Positions 47,386 through 56,516 of a DNA stretch of 64,000 nucleotides are shown here, piece after piece. Position numbers and translations under genes: made by a program. Under the pieces are notes generated by a model. It was not told where the DNA came from, searched no databases, and was given only the letters and a program-made list of their open reading frames with translations. This DNA comes from Pseudomonas saponiphila (GTDB lineage Bacteria; Pseudomonadota; Gammaproteobacteria; Pseudomonadales; Pseudomonadaceae). Each line of letters opens with the position of its first letter. Within the stretch, counting starts at the first letter, position 1. The DNA is taken from assembly GCF_900105185.1 (NCBI RefSeq), contig NZ_FNTJ01000001.1:2934501-2998500 (forward strand). The letters are read 5' to 3'.

Positions 47386-48356
47386 TGCTCGATCCCGCGC
47401 GTAGCTACGACCTGATCGGTGACGTGCACGGTTGCGCCCTGACCCTGGAGCACTTGCTGGATCGGCTCGGGTATCACAAGCAGGGCGGCGTCTGGCGGCA
47501 TCCGTCGCGCATGGCGGTGTTCCTCGGTGACATCATCGACCGCGGCCCGCGAATCCGTGAGTCCCTGCATATCGTCCACGACATGGTCGAGGCCGGTCAG
47601 GCGCTGTGCATCATGGGCAACCATGAGTTCAACGCCCTGGGCTGGAGCACCCCGGCGGCGGCAGGCAGTGGCAAGCAGTTCGTGCGTGAACACACGCCGC
47701 GCCATGCCCGGCTGATCCACGAAACCCTGACCCAGTTCGAGCACCACCCGGGCGACTGGCACGACTTCCTCCAGTGGTTCTATGAACTGCCGCTGTTCGT
47801 CGACGCCGGGCGTTTTCGCGTGGTGCACGCCTGCTGGGATGCCGGCCTGATCGCCCCGCTGCGCCAGCAATACCCCAACGGCTGCATCGACCGCGAGTTC
47901 CTCCAGGCCTCGGCGCTGCCTGACAGTTTTGCCAGCACCGCCTTCGATCGCCTGCTGCGCGGCACCGACATGCGCCTGCCCCATGGCCTGACCATGACCA
48001 GCGGTGACGGCCTGACCCGCTCGTTCTTCCGTACCAAGTTCTGGGAAGACAACCCGCAGACCTACGGTGACATCGTCTTTCAGCCCGATGCCTTGCCCGA
48101 TCCGGTGGCGCGCACGCCGTTGTCCCCGGCCGAAAAAAACAGCCTGCTGCGCTACGGCGCCGAGGAACCGATGCTGTTCGTCGGCCACTACTGGCGCAGC
48201 GGCAAGCCGGCGCCAATCCGCCCCAACCTGGCGTGCCTGGATTACAGCGCCGTGCTCTACGGCAAGCTTGCCGCCTATCGCCTGGACCAGGAAACCCGCC
48301 TGGATCCGAATAAGTTTGTCTGGGTCGACGTTGAGCGACCGGAGGTGGTGCGATGA
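47385..48356 (+). CDS. Calcineurin-like metallophosphoesterase
   Basis: 323-aa phosphoesterase with the full metal-binding set: [34 protein letters not shown] and GHYW. Similar to bis(5'-nucleosyl)-tetraphosphatase PrpE-like/PP1-like enzymes. The substrate is unknown. Coupled to nadK by a 1-bp overlap and to the rhomboid gene by a 4-bp overlap. Confidence 0.9.
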   Translation: MLDPARSYDLIGDVHGCALTLEHLLDRLGYHKQGGVWRHPSRMAVFLGDIIDRGPRIRESLHIVHDMVEAGQALCIMGNHEFNALGWSTPAAAGSGKQFVREHTPRHARLIHETLTQFEHHPGDWHDFLQWFYELPLFVDAGRFRVVHACWDAGLIAPLRQQYPNGCIDREFLQASALPDSFASTAFDRLLRGTDMRLPHGLTMTSGDGLTRSFFRTKFWEDNPQTYGDIVFQPDALPDPVARTPLSPAEKNSLLRYGAEEPMLFVGHYWRSGKPAPIRPNLACLDYSAVLYGKLAAYRLDQETRLDPNKFVWVDVERPEVVR

Positions 48357-49222
48357 GTGCGGTAGCGGTTTTGCGTCTGCCACTGGCCACCGACCTGAGT
48401 GGTTTCGTCAAGTTGCTGCAGCGCATGCAGGTGCCCCACCGGGTCAGTGAAGAGGCCGGTGAGCAGGTGCTCTGGGTGCCGGAATCCATCAGTGAGGATG
48501 TGCGAGGCCTGTACCAGCGCTTTCCCCTGGGCGATCCCGAACAGCAACTGGATATCCCACAGGCGGCCGCGCCGGCACGGGTGGGCCTGGTGCAGCAGTT
48601 GCGCCGCAGCCCGGTCACCGCGCTGATCCTGCTGCTGAGCCTGGCGGTGAGCGGCATCACCTTGCTCGGTGACAACCTGCAGACCCTTGGTTGGTTCACC
48701 TTCCTCGAGTTTCGCGTGGTGGGCGACTACATCCAGTTCAGCTCCCTGGCCGACAGCCTGGCGGCGGGGCAGTGGTGGCGCCTGGTGACGCCGATGCTGA
48801 TTCACTTCGGCATCCTGCACATCGCCATGAACGGCATGTGGTACTGGGAGCTGGGGCGGCGCATCGAACTGCGCCAGGGCAGTATCAACCTGCTGGGCCT
48901 GACCCTGTTGTTCAGCCTGGTGTCCAACTACGCCCAATACTATTTCAGCGGCCCAACCCTGTTCGGTGGCCTGTCCGGGGTGCTCTACGGCCTGCTCGGG
49001 CATTGCTGGATCTATCAATTACTGTCCCCCAACCCCATCTACCGCCTGCCCCGGGGCGTGCTGGTGATGATGCTGGTGTGGCTGCTGCTGTGCCTGTCCG
49101 GGCTGGTGTCGATGATCGGCTTCGGCGAAATCGCCAACGCCGCCCATGTCGGCGGGCTGCTCATCGGTTGCCTCACCGGCTTGTTGGGTGGCCTCTACAG
49201 CCGCCAGAAACTGGCCCTTTAA
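48353..49222 (+). CDS. glpG: Rhomboid-family intramembrane serine protease (GlpG-like)
   Basis: 289-aa membrane protease. A cytoplasmic N-terminal domain (about 1-70) precedes six or more TM helices. The catalytic dyad is Ser208 in FGGLSGVLYGLLGH and His265 in NAAHVGGLLIG; the HxxxN motif on TM2 is seen as HIAMNGMWYWELG. Its length and N-terminal domain are those of GlpG. The natural substrate is unknown. Its ATG overlaps the preceding stop as ATGA. Confidence 0.92.
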   Translation: MSAVAVLRLPLATDLSGFVKLLQRMQVPHRVSEEAGEQVLWVPESISEDVRGLYQRFPLGDPEQQLDIPQAAAPARVGLVQQLRRSPVTALILLLSLAVSGITLLGDNLQTLGWFTFLEFRVVGDYIQFSSLADSLAAGQWWRLVTPMLIHFGILHIAMNGMWYWELGRRIELRQGSINLLGLTLLFSLVSNYAQYYFSGPTLFGGLSGVLYGLLGHCWIYQLLSPNPIYRLPRGVLVMMLVWLLLCLSGLVSMIGFGEIANAAHVGGLLIGCLTGLLGGLYSRQKLAL

Positions 49223-49237
49223 ATGCTGGAGTCGCGT

Positions 49238-49498
49238 ATGTCGTCCTTTGTCGAAATGATCGAAAACATCACCCCCGAGATCTACCAGAGCCTGAAGCTG
49301 GCGGTAGAGATCGGCAAATGGGCCGATGGTCGCAAGCTCACCGCCGAGCAGCGTGAACTGTCCCTGCAGGCCATGATTGCCTGGGAGATGCAGAACCTGC
49401 CCGAAGACCAGCGCACCGGCTACATGGGGCCGCAGGAATGCGCCTCGAAGTCGGCGCCGGTGCCGAACATCCTGTTCAAGTCGGATGCCATCCATTGA
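49238..49498 (+). CDS. DUF1315 family protein (YeaC-like)
   Basis: 86-aa small protein of the DUF1315 family (MSSFVEMIENITPEIYQSLKLAVEIGKWADGR, LTAEQRELSLQAMIAWE and GYMGPQEC). Function unknown. I chose the ATG at 49238 because GGAG lies 7 bases before it, whereas the ATG at 49223 directly abuts the rhomboid stop codon. Co-transcribed within the nadK-pepN operon. Confidence 0.88.
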   Translation: MSSFVEMIENITPEIYQSLKLAVEIGKWADGRKLTAEQRELSLQAMIAWEMQNLPEDQRTGYMGPQECASKSAPVPNILFKSDAIH

Positions 49499-50325
49499 TC
49501 GAGATCGGCCGCGGTTCCATCAGCAAAATGTCGGCCCGCCTGGATGGGCCGAACGTTCAGTACGCTTTTCGCCTGGGCGACAGCGAGGTACCGGTCAACC
49601 CGTTGATCGGCAAGACGCTGCGCCTGGAATACCTGGGCGCGATCCACTGCACCCATTGCGGGCGCAAGACCAAGACCAGCTTCAGCCAGGGCTATTGCTA
49701 CCCCTGCATGACCAAGCTGGCCCAGTGCGATGTGTGCATCATGAGCCCCGAACGCTGCCACTATGACGCCGGCACCTGCCGCGAGCCGTCCTGGGGCGAG
49801 CAGTTCTGCATGACCGATCACGTGGTCTACCTGGCCAACTCCTCGGGGATCAAGGTCGGCATCACCCGCGCCACCCAGTTGCCGACCCGCTGGCTCGACC
49901 AGGGCGCCAGCCAGGCGCTGCCGATCATGCGCGTGGCGACCCGCCAGCAGTCGGGCTTCGTCGAGGACCTGTTCCGCTCCCAGGTGGCCGACAAGACCAA
50001 CTGGCGCGCCTTGCTCAAGGGCGATGCCGAGGCTGTGGACCTGGTGGCGGTGCGCGAGCAGTTGTTCGAGTCCTGCGCCGAGGGCCTGCTGGGCCTGCAA
50101 CAGCGTTTCGGCCTGCAGGCGATCCAGCCGGTGAGTGACATCGAACCCCTGGAGATCCGTTACCCGGTCGAGCAGTACCCGACCAAGATCGTCAGTTTCA
50201 ACCTGGACAAGAATCCGATCGCCGAAGGCACGCTGCTGGGCATCAAGGGCCAGTACCTGATCTTTGATACCGGCGTGATCAACATTCGCAAATACACGGC
50301 CTATCAGCTCGCCGTGCATCAGTAG
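49495..50325 (+). CDS. DUF2797 zinc-finger-like protein
   Basis: 276-aa protein with a likely zinc site: CTHCGRKTKTSFSQGYCYPC, then CDVC and a further Cys in the SPERCHYDAGTC region. DUF2797 proteins are uncharacterised; the C-terminal part has a GIY-YIG-like feel (VYLANSSGIKVGITRATQLPTRWLDQGA), which could mean a nuclease-type fold. The TTG at 49495 overlaps the DUF1315 stop as TTGA and gives LIEIGRGSISKMSARLD; an ATG 11 codons later is an alternative. Confidence 0.85.
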   Translation: MIEIGRGSISKMSARLDGPNVQYAFRLGDSEVPVNPLIGKTLRLEYLGAIHCTHCGRKTKTSFSQGYCYPCMTKLAQCDVCIMSPERCHYDAGTCREPSWGEQFCMTDHVVYLANSSGIKVGITRATQLPTRWLDQGASQALPIMRVATRQQSGFVEDLFRSQVADKTNWRALLKGDAEAVDLVAVREQLFESCAEGLLGLQQRFGLQAIQPVSDIEPLEIRYPVEQYPTKIVSFNLDKNPIAEGTLLGIKGQYLIFDTGVINIRKYTAYQLAVHQ

Positions 50326-50337
50326 AAGGAATTCGCC

Positions 50338-52995
50338 ATGCGCACCGAACAACCGAAGATGATCTACCTGAAGGACTATCAGGCCCCCGAGTACCTGATC
50401 GACGAAACCCACCTGACCTTCGAGTTGTTCGAGGACCACAGCCTGGTCCATGCGCAGCTGGTGATGCGTCGCAACCCCGCGCGCGGCGCCGGCCTGCCAC
50501 CGCTGGTGCTGGATGGCCAGCAACTGGAGCTGCTGTCGGTGAGCCTGTCCGATCAACTGCTGGGCGCCAGCGACTACCAGCTCGATGACAGCCACCTGAC
50601 CCTGCACCCGACCAGCGCCAGCTTCACCGTGGATACCAGCGTGAAGATCCACCCGGAGAGCAACACCGCCCTGGAAGGCCTGTACAAGTCCGGCGGCATG
50701 TTCTGCACCCAGTGCGAGGCCGAGGGCTTTCGCAAGATCACCTATTACCTCGATCGTCCGGATGTGATGAGCAAGTTCACCACCACCGTGGTGGCCGAGC
50801 AGCACAGCTACCCGGTATTGCTCTCCAACGGCAACCCGATCGCCAGCGGCCCCGGTGAAGACGGCCGGCATTGGGCGACCTGGGAAGACCCGTTCATGAA
50901 GCCGGCCTACCTGTTCGCCCTGGTGGCCGGTGACCTGTGGTGCGTGGAAGACAGCTTCCGCACCCAGAGCGGGCGCGACGTGGCGCTGCGCATCTATGTC
51001 GAGCCGGAAAACATCGACAAGTGCCAGCACGCGATGAACAGCCTGAAGAAGTCCATGCGCTGGGACGAAGAAACCTACGGCCGTGAGTACGACCTGGACA
51101 TCTTCATGATCGTCGCGGTCAACGACTTCAACATGGGCGCCATGGAAAACAAGGGCCTGAACATCTTCAACTCCAGCGCCGTGCTGGCCCGTGCCGAAAC
51201 CGCCACCGATGCCGCGCACCAGCGGGTCGAGGCGATCGTTGCCCACGAATACTTCCACAACTGGTCGGGCAACCGGGTGACCTGCCGCGACTGGTTCCAG
51301 CTGTCGCTCAAGGAAGGCTTCACGGTGTTCCGCGATGCCGGTTTCTCCGCCGACATGAACTCGCGCACCGTCAAGCGCATCCAGGACGTGGCCTACCTGC
51401 GCACCCACCAGTTTGCCGAAGACGCCGGCCCCATGGCCCACGCCGTGCGCCCGGAAAGCTTTATCGAGATTTCCAACTTCTACACCCTGACCGTGTACGA
51501 AAAGGGGTCGGAAGTGGTGGGCATGATCCACACCTTGCTCGGCGCCGAAGGCTTCCGTAAGGGCAGCGACCTGTACTTCGAGCGTCATGATGGCCAGGCG
51601 GTGACCTGCGACGACTTCGTCAAGGCCATGGAAGACGCCAACGGCGTCGACCTGAGCCAGTTCAAGCGCTGGTACAGCCAGGCCGGTACGCCACGGTTGG
51701 CAGTCAGCGAGGCCTACGACGCGGCGGCGAAAACCTACAGCCTGACCTTCCGCCAGAGCTGCCCGCAAACCCCGGACAAGGTGGAAAAGCTGCCGTTCGT
51801 GATTCCGCTGGCACTGGGCCTGCTGGACTCCAAGGGCGCGGGCATGGCCCTGCGCCTGTCCGGTGAAAGCGCGGCCCAGGGCACTTCCCGGGTGATTTCG
51901 GTGACCGAGGCCGAGCAGACCTTCACCTTCGTCGACATCGCCGAACAGCCGCTGCCATCGCTGCTGCGCGGTTTCTCGGCGCCGGTGAAGCTGAGCTTCC
52001 CCTACAACCGCGACCAGCTGATGTTCCTCATGCAGCACGACAGCGACGGTTTCAACCGTTGGGATGCTGGTCAGCAGTTGGCCGTGCAAGTGTTGCAGGA
52101 GCTGATCGCCCAGCATCAGCAGGGCCAGGCGCTGGTGATGGACGAACGGCTAGTGACCGCCTTGGGTACTGTGCTGGCGGACGACAGCCTGGACCAGGCC
52201 ATGGTCGCGGAAATGCTGTCCCTGCCGGGCGAGGCCTATCTGACTGAAATCAGCGAAGTGGCGGATGTCGAGGCGATCCACGCGGCTCGCGAGTTTGCTC
52301 GCCAGCAACTGGCCGAGCGCCTGTTCGACGGGCTGTGGACGCGTTATCAGGCCAACCGCGAGGTGTCCAAGGTCACCGCCTACGTGGCCGAGTCCGAGCA
52401 TTTCGCCCGCCGCGCGCTGCAGAACATTGCCCTGTCGTACCTGATGCTCACCCACAAGCCCGAAGTGCTGGCGGCGGCCATCGAACAGTTCGACAGCGCC
52501 GACAACATGACCGAACGCCTGACCGCCCTGGCGGTGCTGGTCAACTCGCCGTTCGAGGCCGAGAAGGCCAAGGCCCTGGCTGTGTTTGCCGAGCACTTCA
52601 AGGACAACGCCCTGGTCATGGACCAGTGGTTCAGCGTGCAGGCCGGCAGCCCGTTGCCGGGCGGTCTGGAGCGGGTCAAGGCGCTGATGCAGCACCCGGC
52701 GTTCAATATCAAGAACCCGAACAAGGTGCGTGCCTTGGTGGGGGCCTTTGCCGGACAGAACCTGATCAACTTCCACGCCGCCGACGGTTCGGGTTATCGC
52801 TTCCTGGCGGATCTGGTGATCCAGCTCAACGGCTTCAACCCGCAGATTGCCTCGCGGCAACTGGCGCCGCTGACCCGCTGGCGCAAATACGACAGCGCCC
52901 GCCAGGCGCTGATGAAGGGCGAACTGGAGCGCATCCGCGCCTCTGGCGAGCTGTCCAGCGACGTGTACGAAGTGGTCAGCAAAAGCCTCGCCTGA
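50338..52995 (+). CDS. pepN: Aminopeptidase N
   Basis: 885-aa M1-family zinc aminopeptidase of the cytoplasm, the main broad-specificity aminopeptidase in gamma-proteobacteria. The substrate motif GAMENKG and the zinc motif HEYFH (303-307) with Glu326 in LSLKEGFTVFRD match the family, with 18 residues between the last His and Glu. The long C-terminal helical domain is complete. Last gene of the nadK operon; a REP array follows immediately after its stop codon. Confidence 0.97.
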   Translation: MRTEQPKMIYLKDYQAPEYLIDETHLTFELFEDHSLVHAQLVMRRNPARGAGLPPLVLDGQQLELLSVSLSDQLLGASDYQLDDSHLTLHPTSASFTVDTSVKIHPESNTALEGLYKSGGMFCTQCEAEGFRKITYYLDRPDVMSKFTTTVVAEQHSYPVLLSNGNPIASGPGEDGRHWATWEDPFMKPAYLFALVAGDLWCVEDSFRTQSGRDVALRIYVEPENIDKCQHAMNSLKKSMRWDEETYGREYDLDIFMIVAVNDFNMGAMENKGLNIFNSSAVLARAETATDAAHQRVEAIVAHEYFHNWSGNRVTCRDWFQLSLKEGFTVFRDAGFSADMNSRTVKRIQDVAYLRTHQFAEDAGPMAHAVRPESFIEISNFYTLTVYEKGSEVVGMIHTLLGAEGFRKGSDLYFERHDGQAVTCDDFVKAMEDANGVDLSQFKRWYSQAGTPRLAVSEAYDAAAKTYSLTFRQSCPQTPDKVEKLPFVIPLALGLLDSKGAGMALRLSGESAAQGTSRVISVTEAEQTFTFVDIAEQPLPSLLRGFSAPVKLSFPYNRDQLMFLMQHDSDGFNRWDAGQQLAVQVLQELIAQHQQGQALVMDERLVTALGTVLADDSLDQAMVAEMLSLPGEAYLTEISEVADVEAIHAAREFARQQLAERLFDGLWTRYQANREVSKVTAYVAESEHFARRALQNIALSYLMLTHKPEVLAAAIEQFDSADNMTERLTALAVLVNSPFEAEKAKALAVFAEHFKDNALVMDQWFSVQAGSPLPGGLERVKALMQHPAFNIKNPNKVRALVGAFAGQNLINFHAADGSGYRFLADLVIQLNGFNPQIASRQLAPLTRWRKYDSARQALMKGELERIRASGELSSDVYEVVSKSLA

Positions 52996-53018
52996 GGCTT
53001 CCAGCGCTCTTGACGTCG

Positions 53019-53372
53019 TTTTCGCTGGCAAGCCAGCTCCTACGGGTGGGCAAGCGGTCGCACGGCCTGCGTAGGAGCCGGCTTGCCGGCGAAGAGGCCC
53101 TTGAGCCTTGCGCCGCCCTGGCTGACGCTTTCGCTGGCAAGCCAGCTCCTACGGGTGGGCAAGTGGTCGCACGGCCTGCGTAGGAGCCGGCTTGCCGGCG
53201 AAGAGGCCCTTGAGCCTTGTGACCGTTTCCGGTATCGCTTTCGCTGGCAAGCCAGCTCCTACGGGGGGAGCAAGCGGTCGCACGGCCTGCGTAGGAGCCG
53301 GCTTGCCGGCGAAGAGGCCCTTGAGCCTTGCGCCGCCCTGGCTGACGCTTTCGCTGGCAAGCCAGCTCCTAC
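53019..53372. repeat. Tandem REP array, three and a half units
   Basis: Alternating cores: the right-hand core (ending AAGCCAGCTCCTAC) occurs four times and the left-hand core (GTAGGAGCCGGCTTGCCGGC) three times, at 53071, 53180 and 53291, so spacing is 109-111 bp. The linker GGTCGCACGGCCTGC is repeated between units. One spacer differs (around TGTGACCGTTTCC), the other two are nearly identical. It fills the space between convergent pepN and the SulP gene; its last CTA is the SulP stop codon. Confidence 0.95.
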
Positions 53373-55027
53373 GAAAGGGCGGGCGCGGTGGTGGGGGCTG
53401 CGTTTTGCAGCGCTTCGCTCAAGTCTCTGTGGTAATTCTGCATGCCGATGGCGTGCAGGATGCCGACTCGCTCCAGCTTGGCGTGCACCTTGAGGTTGGC
53501 TTCGCACAACTTCACCACTATCCCGCGTTTGTGCAGTTGGCCGACCACTTCCTCCAGGGTCTGCAGCCCGGTGATGTCCATGAACGGCACATGCCTGAGG
53601 CGGATGATCAGCAACTGTGGATCGCTGTGGGTCTGGGCCAGCGCCCGTTCGAAGGTTTCCGCCGCGCCAAAGAACAGGGGGCCTTCGATGGTGTAGATCA
53701 GTACCCCCGGCGGCAGGGGGCCGCGGCCTTTGCCACGCAGTTCGTTTTCCAGGTCTTCACCCACCACTTGCTGCACCTCCACCGAGGAGGCCATGCGCCG
53801 CAGGAAATGCAGCATCGCCAGGATCACCCCGATATTCACCGCGATCACCAGGTCGCTGAACACCGTGAGCACAAAGGTGCACAGCAGGATCGCCACGTCC
53901 GCCCGCGGCGCGCGCTGCAGCATGCGCTTGAAGTGGTGCAGTTCGCTCATGTTGTAGGCCACCACGAACAGGATCGCGGCCAGGGCGCACAGCGGGATAT
54001 TGGCCGCCAACGGGGCGAGAAACAGGATGATCAGCATCAGCACCGCGGCATGCACGATGCCTGCCAGGGGGCTGGTGGCCCCGTTGCGGATGTTGGTGGC
54101 GGTGCGGGCGATGGCGCCGGTGGCCGCGAAGCCGCCAAACAATGGCGTGGCCAGGTTGGCGATGCCCTGGCCGATCAGCTCCTGATTGGAATCGTGGCGG
54201 GTGCCGGCCATGCCGTCGGCCACCACCGCCGACAGCAGCGATTCGATGGCCCCGAGCATGGCGATGGCGAAGGCCGGACCGATCAGGTCCAGGATCCGTG
54301 GCAGGCTGATCTGGGGCAGCTGCAGGCTCGGCAAGCCCTGGGGAATGCCGCCAAAGGCGCTGCCGATGGTGGCCACGCCATCGAACTGGAACAGCGACTG
54401 CAGGGCGGTGGCCAGGGTCATGGCCACCAGCGGCGCCGGCAGGCGCCTGAGCGCGGTGATCCTCGGCAGCCACAGCAACAGTCCGAGGCTGAGCAGGGCC
54501 AGCAGGGTGGTGGCCGGGTGCAGCCCGGGCAGGGATTGCAACAGGTGCCAGAGCTTTTGGTGAAAATGCTCGCCCTGGGCCGCGGGCAAGCCGAAGAAGT
54601 CCTTCCACTGGCTGACCCAGATGATCACCCCGATGCCGGCGGTGAACCCGAGAATCACCGGGTCGGGGATGAATTTGATCAGGGCGCCGAGGCGGCTGAC
54701 GCCCAGCAGGAACAGAATGATGCCGGCCATCATGGTCGCCAGTTGCAGGCCGTCGACCCCGTACTGGGCGGTGACCCCGGCGAGAATCACGATAAAGGCT
54801 CCGGTGGGACCGGCGATCTGCAAACGGCTGCCACCGAACAGCGACACCAGCAGGCCGCCGACGATGGCGGTGTAGATGCCTTGCTCGGGCTTGACCCCGG
54901 AGGCGATGGCGAAGGCCATGGCCAGGGGCAGGGCGACCACGCCGACAATCACCCCGGACAGCAGATTGCGGGCCCAGTGGGTGCGCCCCAGCAGCCCGGC
55001 TTTCCACGCCTCGCGTATGGCAATCAT
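53369..55027 (-). CDS. SulP-family anion transporter
   Basis: 552-aa membrane protein of the SLC26/SulP family. The membrane domain (about 10-405) has LLSGVIVGVVALPLAMAFAIASG, FGGSRLQIAGPTGAFIVI, and later FAATGAIARTATNIRNGATSPLAG. A STAS domain occupies about 430-540 (ending with PFMDITGLQTLEEV). Substrate could be sulfate, bicarbonate or a dicarboxylate; not decidable. GAGGAG about 6 bases before the ATG at 55027 sets the start. The stop codon is supplied by the neighbouring REP array. Confidence 0.92.
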   Translation of the reverse strand: MIAIREAWKAGLLGRTHWARNLLSGVIVGVVALPLAMAFAIASGVKPEQGIYTAIVGGLLVSLFGGSRLQIAGPTGAFIVILAGVTAQYGVDGLQLATMMAGIILFLLGVSRLGALIKFIPDPVILGFTAGIGVIIWVSQWKDFFGLPAAQGEHFHQKLWHLLQSLPGLHPATTLLALLSLGLLLWLPRITALRRLPAPLVAMTLATALQSLFQFDGVATIGSAFGGIPQGLPSLQLPQISLPRILDLIGPAFAIAMLGAIESLLSAVVADGMAGTRHDSNQELIGQGIANLATPLFGGFAATGAIARTATNIRNGATSPLAGIVHAAVLMLIILFLAPLAANIPLCALAAILFVVAYNMSELHHFKRMLQRAPRADVAILLCTFVLTVFSDLVIAVNIGVILAMLHFLRRMASSVEVQQVVGEDLENELRGKGRGPLPPGVLIYTIEGPLFFGAAETFERALAQTHSDPQLLIIRLRHVPFMDITGLQTLEEVVGQLHKRGIVVKLCEANLKVHAKLERVGILHAIGMQNYHRDLSEALQNAAPTTAPALS

Positions 55028-55275
55028 GCTGCACTCCTCAAGCTCATCGGGCTGGCGCCCCATGCCGCTCATCATAGTCAAGGGCGGGGGCCGAGGATGC
55101 ATGCGCTGGATCAGTCTTTGCTCGCGTGACGGCAGGCCAAGGACACAAATCGCTGGACGCACTGAAGGGGGGCGTCCAGCTGCGGCGTCCACCTGTATCG
55201 ATCAGCCCAGCGAATGCCCGAGTATTCAGGCGCCTGACCAGGCGCGCCGATTAACAAAAGATAACGTGGCGTTGA

Positions 55276-55305
55276 TTGTCAGACCTTTCCAAAGCCCGAT
55301 AGGAT
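55276..55305 (+). promoter_or_regulatory. Putative sigma-70 promoter of the YCF48-RND pair
   Basis: TTGTCA and TAGGAT with an 18-base spacer. It would start a transcript with a leader of roughly 120 bases before the ATG at 55435. Confidence 0.45.
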
Positions 55306-55395
55306 AGCCCGCAGCCAAAGGGGCTCTAGATTGCAGGTTTCAGGACGATCGTCATGGTCGATCCAGGCCAGGCAAACCCCGCAAGGCGCCCTGAG

Positions 55396-55409
55396 AGGTC
55401 AAGTGACCT
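55396..55409. promoter_or_regulatory. Inverted repeat in the leader of the YCF48-like gene
   Basis: AGGTCA-AG-TGACCT is a perfect 6-2-6 dyad ending 25 bases before the start codon. It could be an operator of a dimeric repressor; no known regulator was recognised. Confidence 0.35.
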
Positions 55410-55434
55410 GACAATAATAATGGGGGAATGGTCT

Positions 55435-56484
55435 ATGAGTGAGCCTGTCATGGGCGTGGTTGTTGGCCGCCCGCCGGCGCTGCGCACGTTCGCATTGCTG
55501 GCTGCAGCGCTCTCGCTGTCGGGTGTCGTGACGTTGTCGACACCGGTCCTGGCCGCTGCCTCCGCAGCGGATACAGTCTTTTCCATCGAATCGCCCAAAG
55601 CGGCGAAAAGCCTGATGCTCGATGTGGTCCATGCCGGCAAGCGCCTGGTGGCAGTGGGCGATCGCGGGCACATTCTCTATTCCGACGATCAGGGGGCATC
55701 CTGGGTTCAGGCCAAGGTGCCGACCCGGCAGTTGCTGACGGCGGTGTACTTCGTCGACGACCAGCATGGTTGGGCGGTGGGCCACGATGCCCAGGTCCTG
55801 GCCAGCACCGATGGCGGTGTCACCTGGACCCAGCAGTTCCAGGACCTCAAGCGTGAAGCGCCGTTGCTCGATGTCTGGTTCAAGGACACCCGCAACGGCT
55901 TTGCCGTCGGAGCCTACGGCGCCTTGCTGGAAACCACCGACGGCGGCCAGCACTGGGAGGACGCCAGCGACCGCCTGGACAACGAAGATCAGTACCACCT
56001 CAACGCCATCGCCGAGGTCAAGGACTCCGGCCTGTTCATCGTCGGCGAGCAGGGCAGCATGTTCCGCTCGGCCGATGGCGGGCAGACCTGGGAACGCCTC
56101 GAAGGCCCCTATGAAGGCTCGCTGTTCGGCGTGATCGGCACCGGCCAGCCGGCGACCCTGCTGGTCTATGGCCTGCGCGGCAATCTCTATCGTTCCACGG
56201 ATTTCGGCGGCACCTGGGAGCAGGTGGAGTTGAAGGCTGCCCGTGGCACCCTGGAGTTCGGTCTGTCGGGCGCCACCTTGCTGGACGACGGCTCGCTGGT
56301 GATCGTCGGCAACGGCGGCAGCGTGATCCGCAGCACCGACCACGGCCAGACGTTCAGCGTGTTCAACCGCCAGGACCGCATCTCGTTATCGGCGGTGACC
56401 GCTGCCGGCAATGGCAACCTGATCCTGGCCGGGCAGGGCGGGGTGCGGGTTTCTGCGGCAAGCGGCGCTGAACTCGGCCAGTAG
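55435..56484 (+). CDS. Exported YCF48/BNR-repeat beta-propeller protein
   Basis: 349-aa protein with a signal peptide (to about residue 45, ending in a VLAAASA stretch) and a propeller of BNR/Asp-box repeats: SDDQGASW, STDGGVTW, TTDGGQHW, SADGGQTW, STDFGGTW and STDHGQTF. The HCF136/YCF48 family includes assembly factors in plastids, but in pseudomonads these proteins usually sit beside an RND/MMPL transporter, as here. GGGGA about 9 bases before the ATG supports the start. The partner genes often seen upstream (DUF1302, DUF1329) are absent from the window. Confidence 0.88.
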   Translation: MSEPVMGVVVGRPPALRTFALLAAALSLSGVVTLSTPVLAAASAADTVFSIESPKAAKSLMLDVVHAGKRLVAVGDRGHILYSDDQGASWVQAKVPTRQLLTAVYFVDDQHGWAVGHDAQVLASTDGGVTWTQQFQDLKREAPLLDVWFKDTRNGFAVGAYGALLETTDGGQHWEDASDRLDNEDQYHLNAIAEVKDSGLFIVGEQGSMFRSADGGQTWERLEGPYEGSLFGVIGTGQPATLLVYGLRGNLYRSTDFGGTWEQVELKAARGTLEFGLSGATLLDDGSLVIVGNGGSVIRSTDHGQTFSVFNRQDRISLSAVTAAGNGNLILAGQGGVRVSAASGAELGQ

Positions 56485-56516
56485 GCCGGGCACATAACAA
56501 GAAGGTGGGGAATTTC

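Larger units (their letters stand above)
55028..55434. other. Divergent intergenic region, SulP / YCF48-like gene
   Basis: About 400 bp holding the promoters of both genes. A plausible sigma-70 promoter and a 6-2-6 dyad are listed separately. GACGATCGTC near 55343 is another short palindrome. No gene is supported here. Confidence 0.6.
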
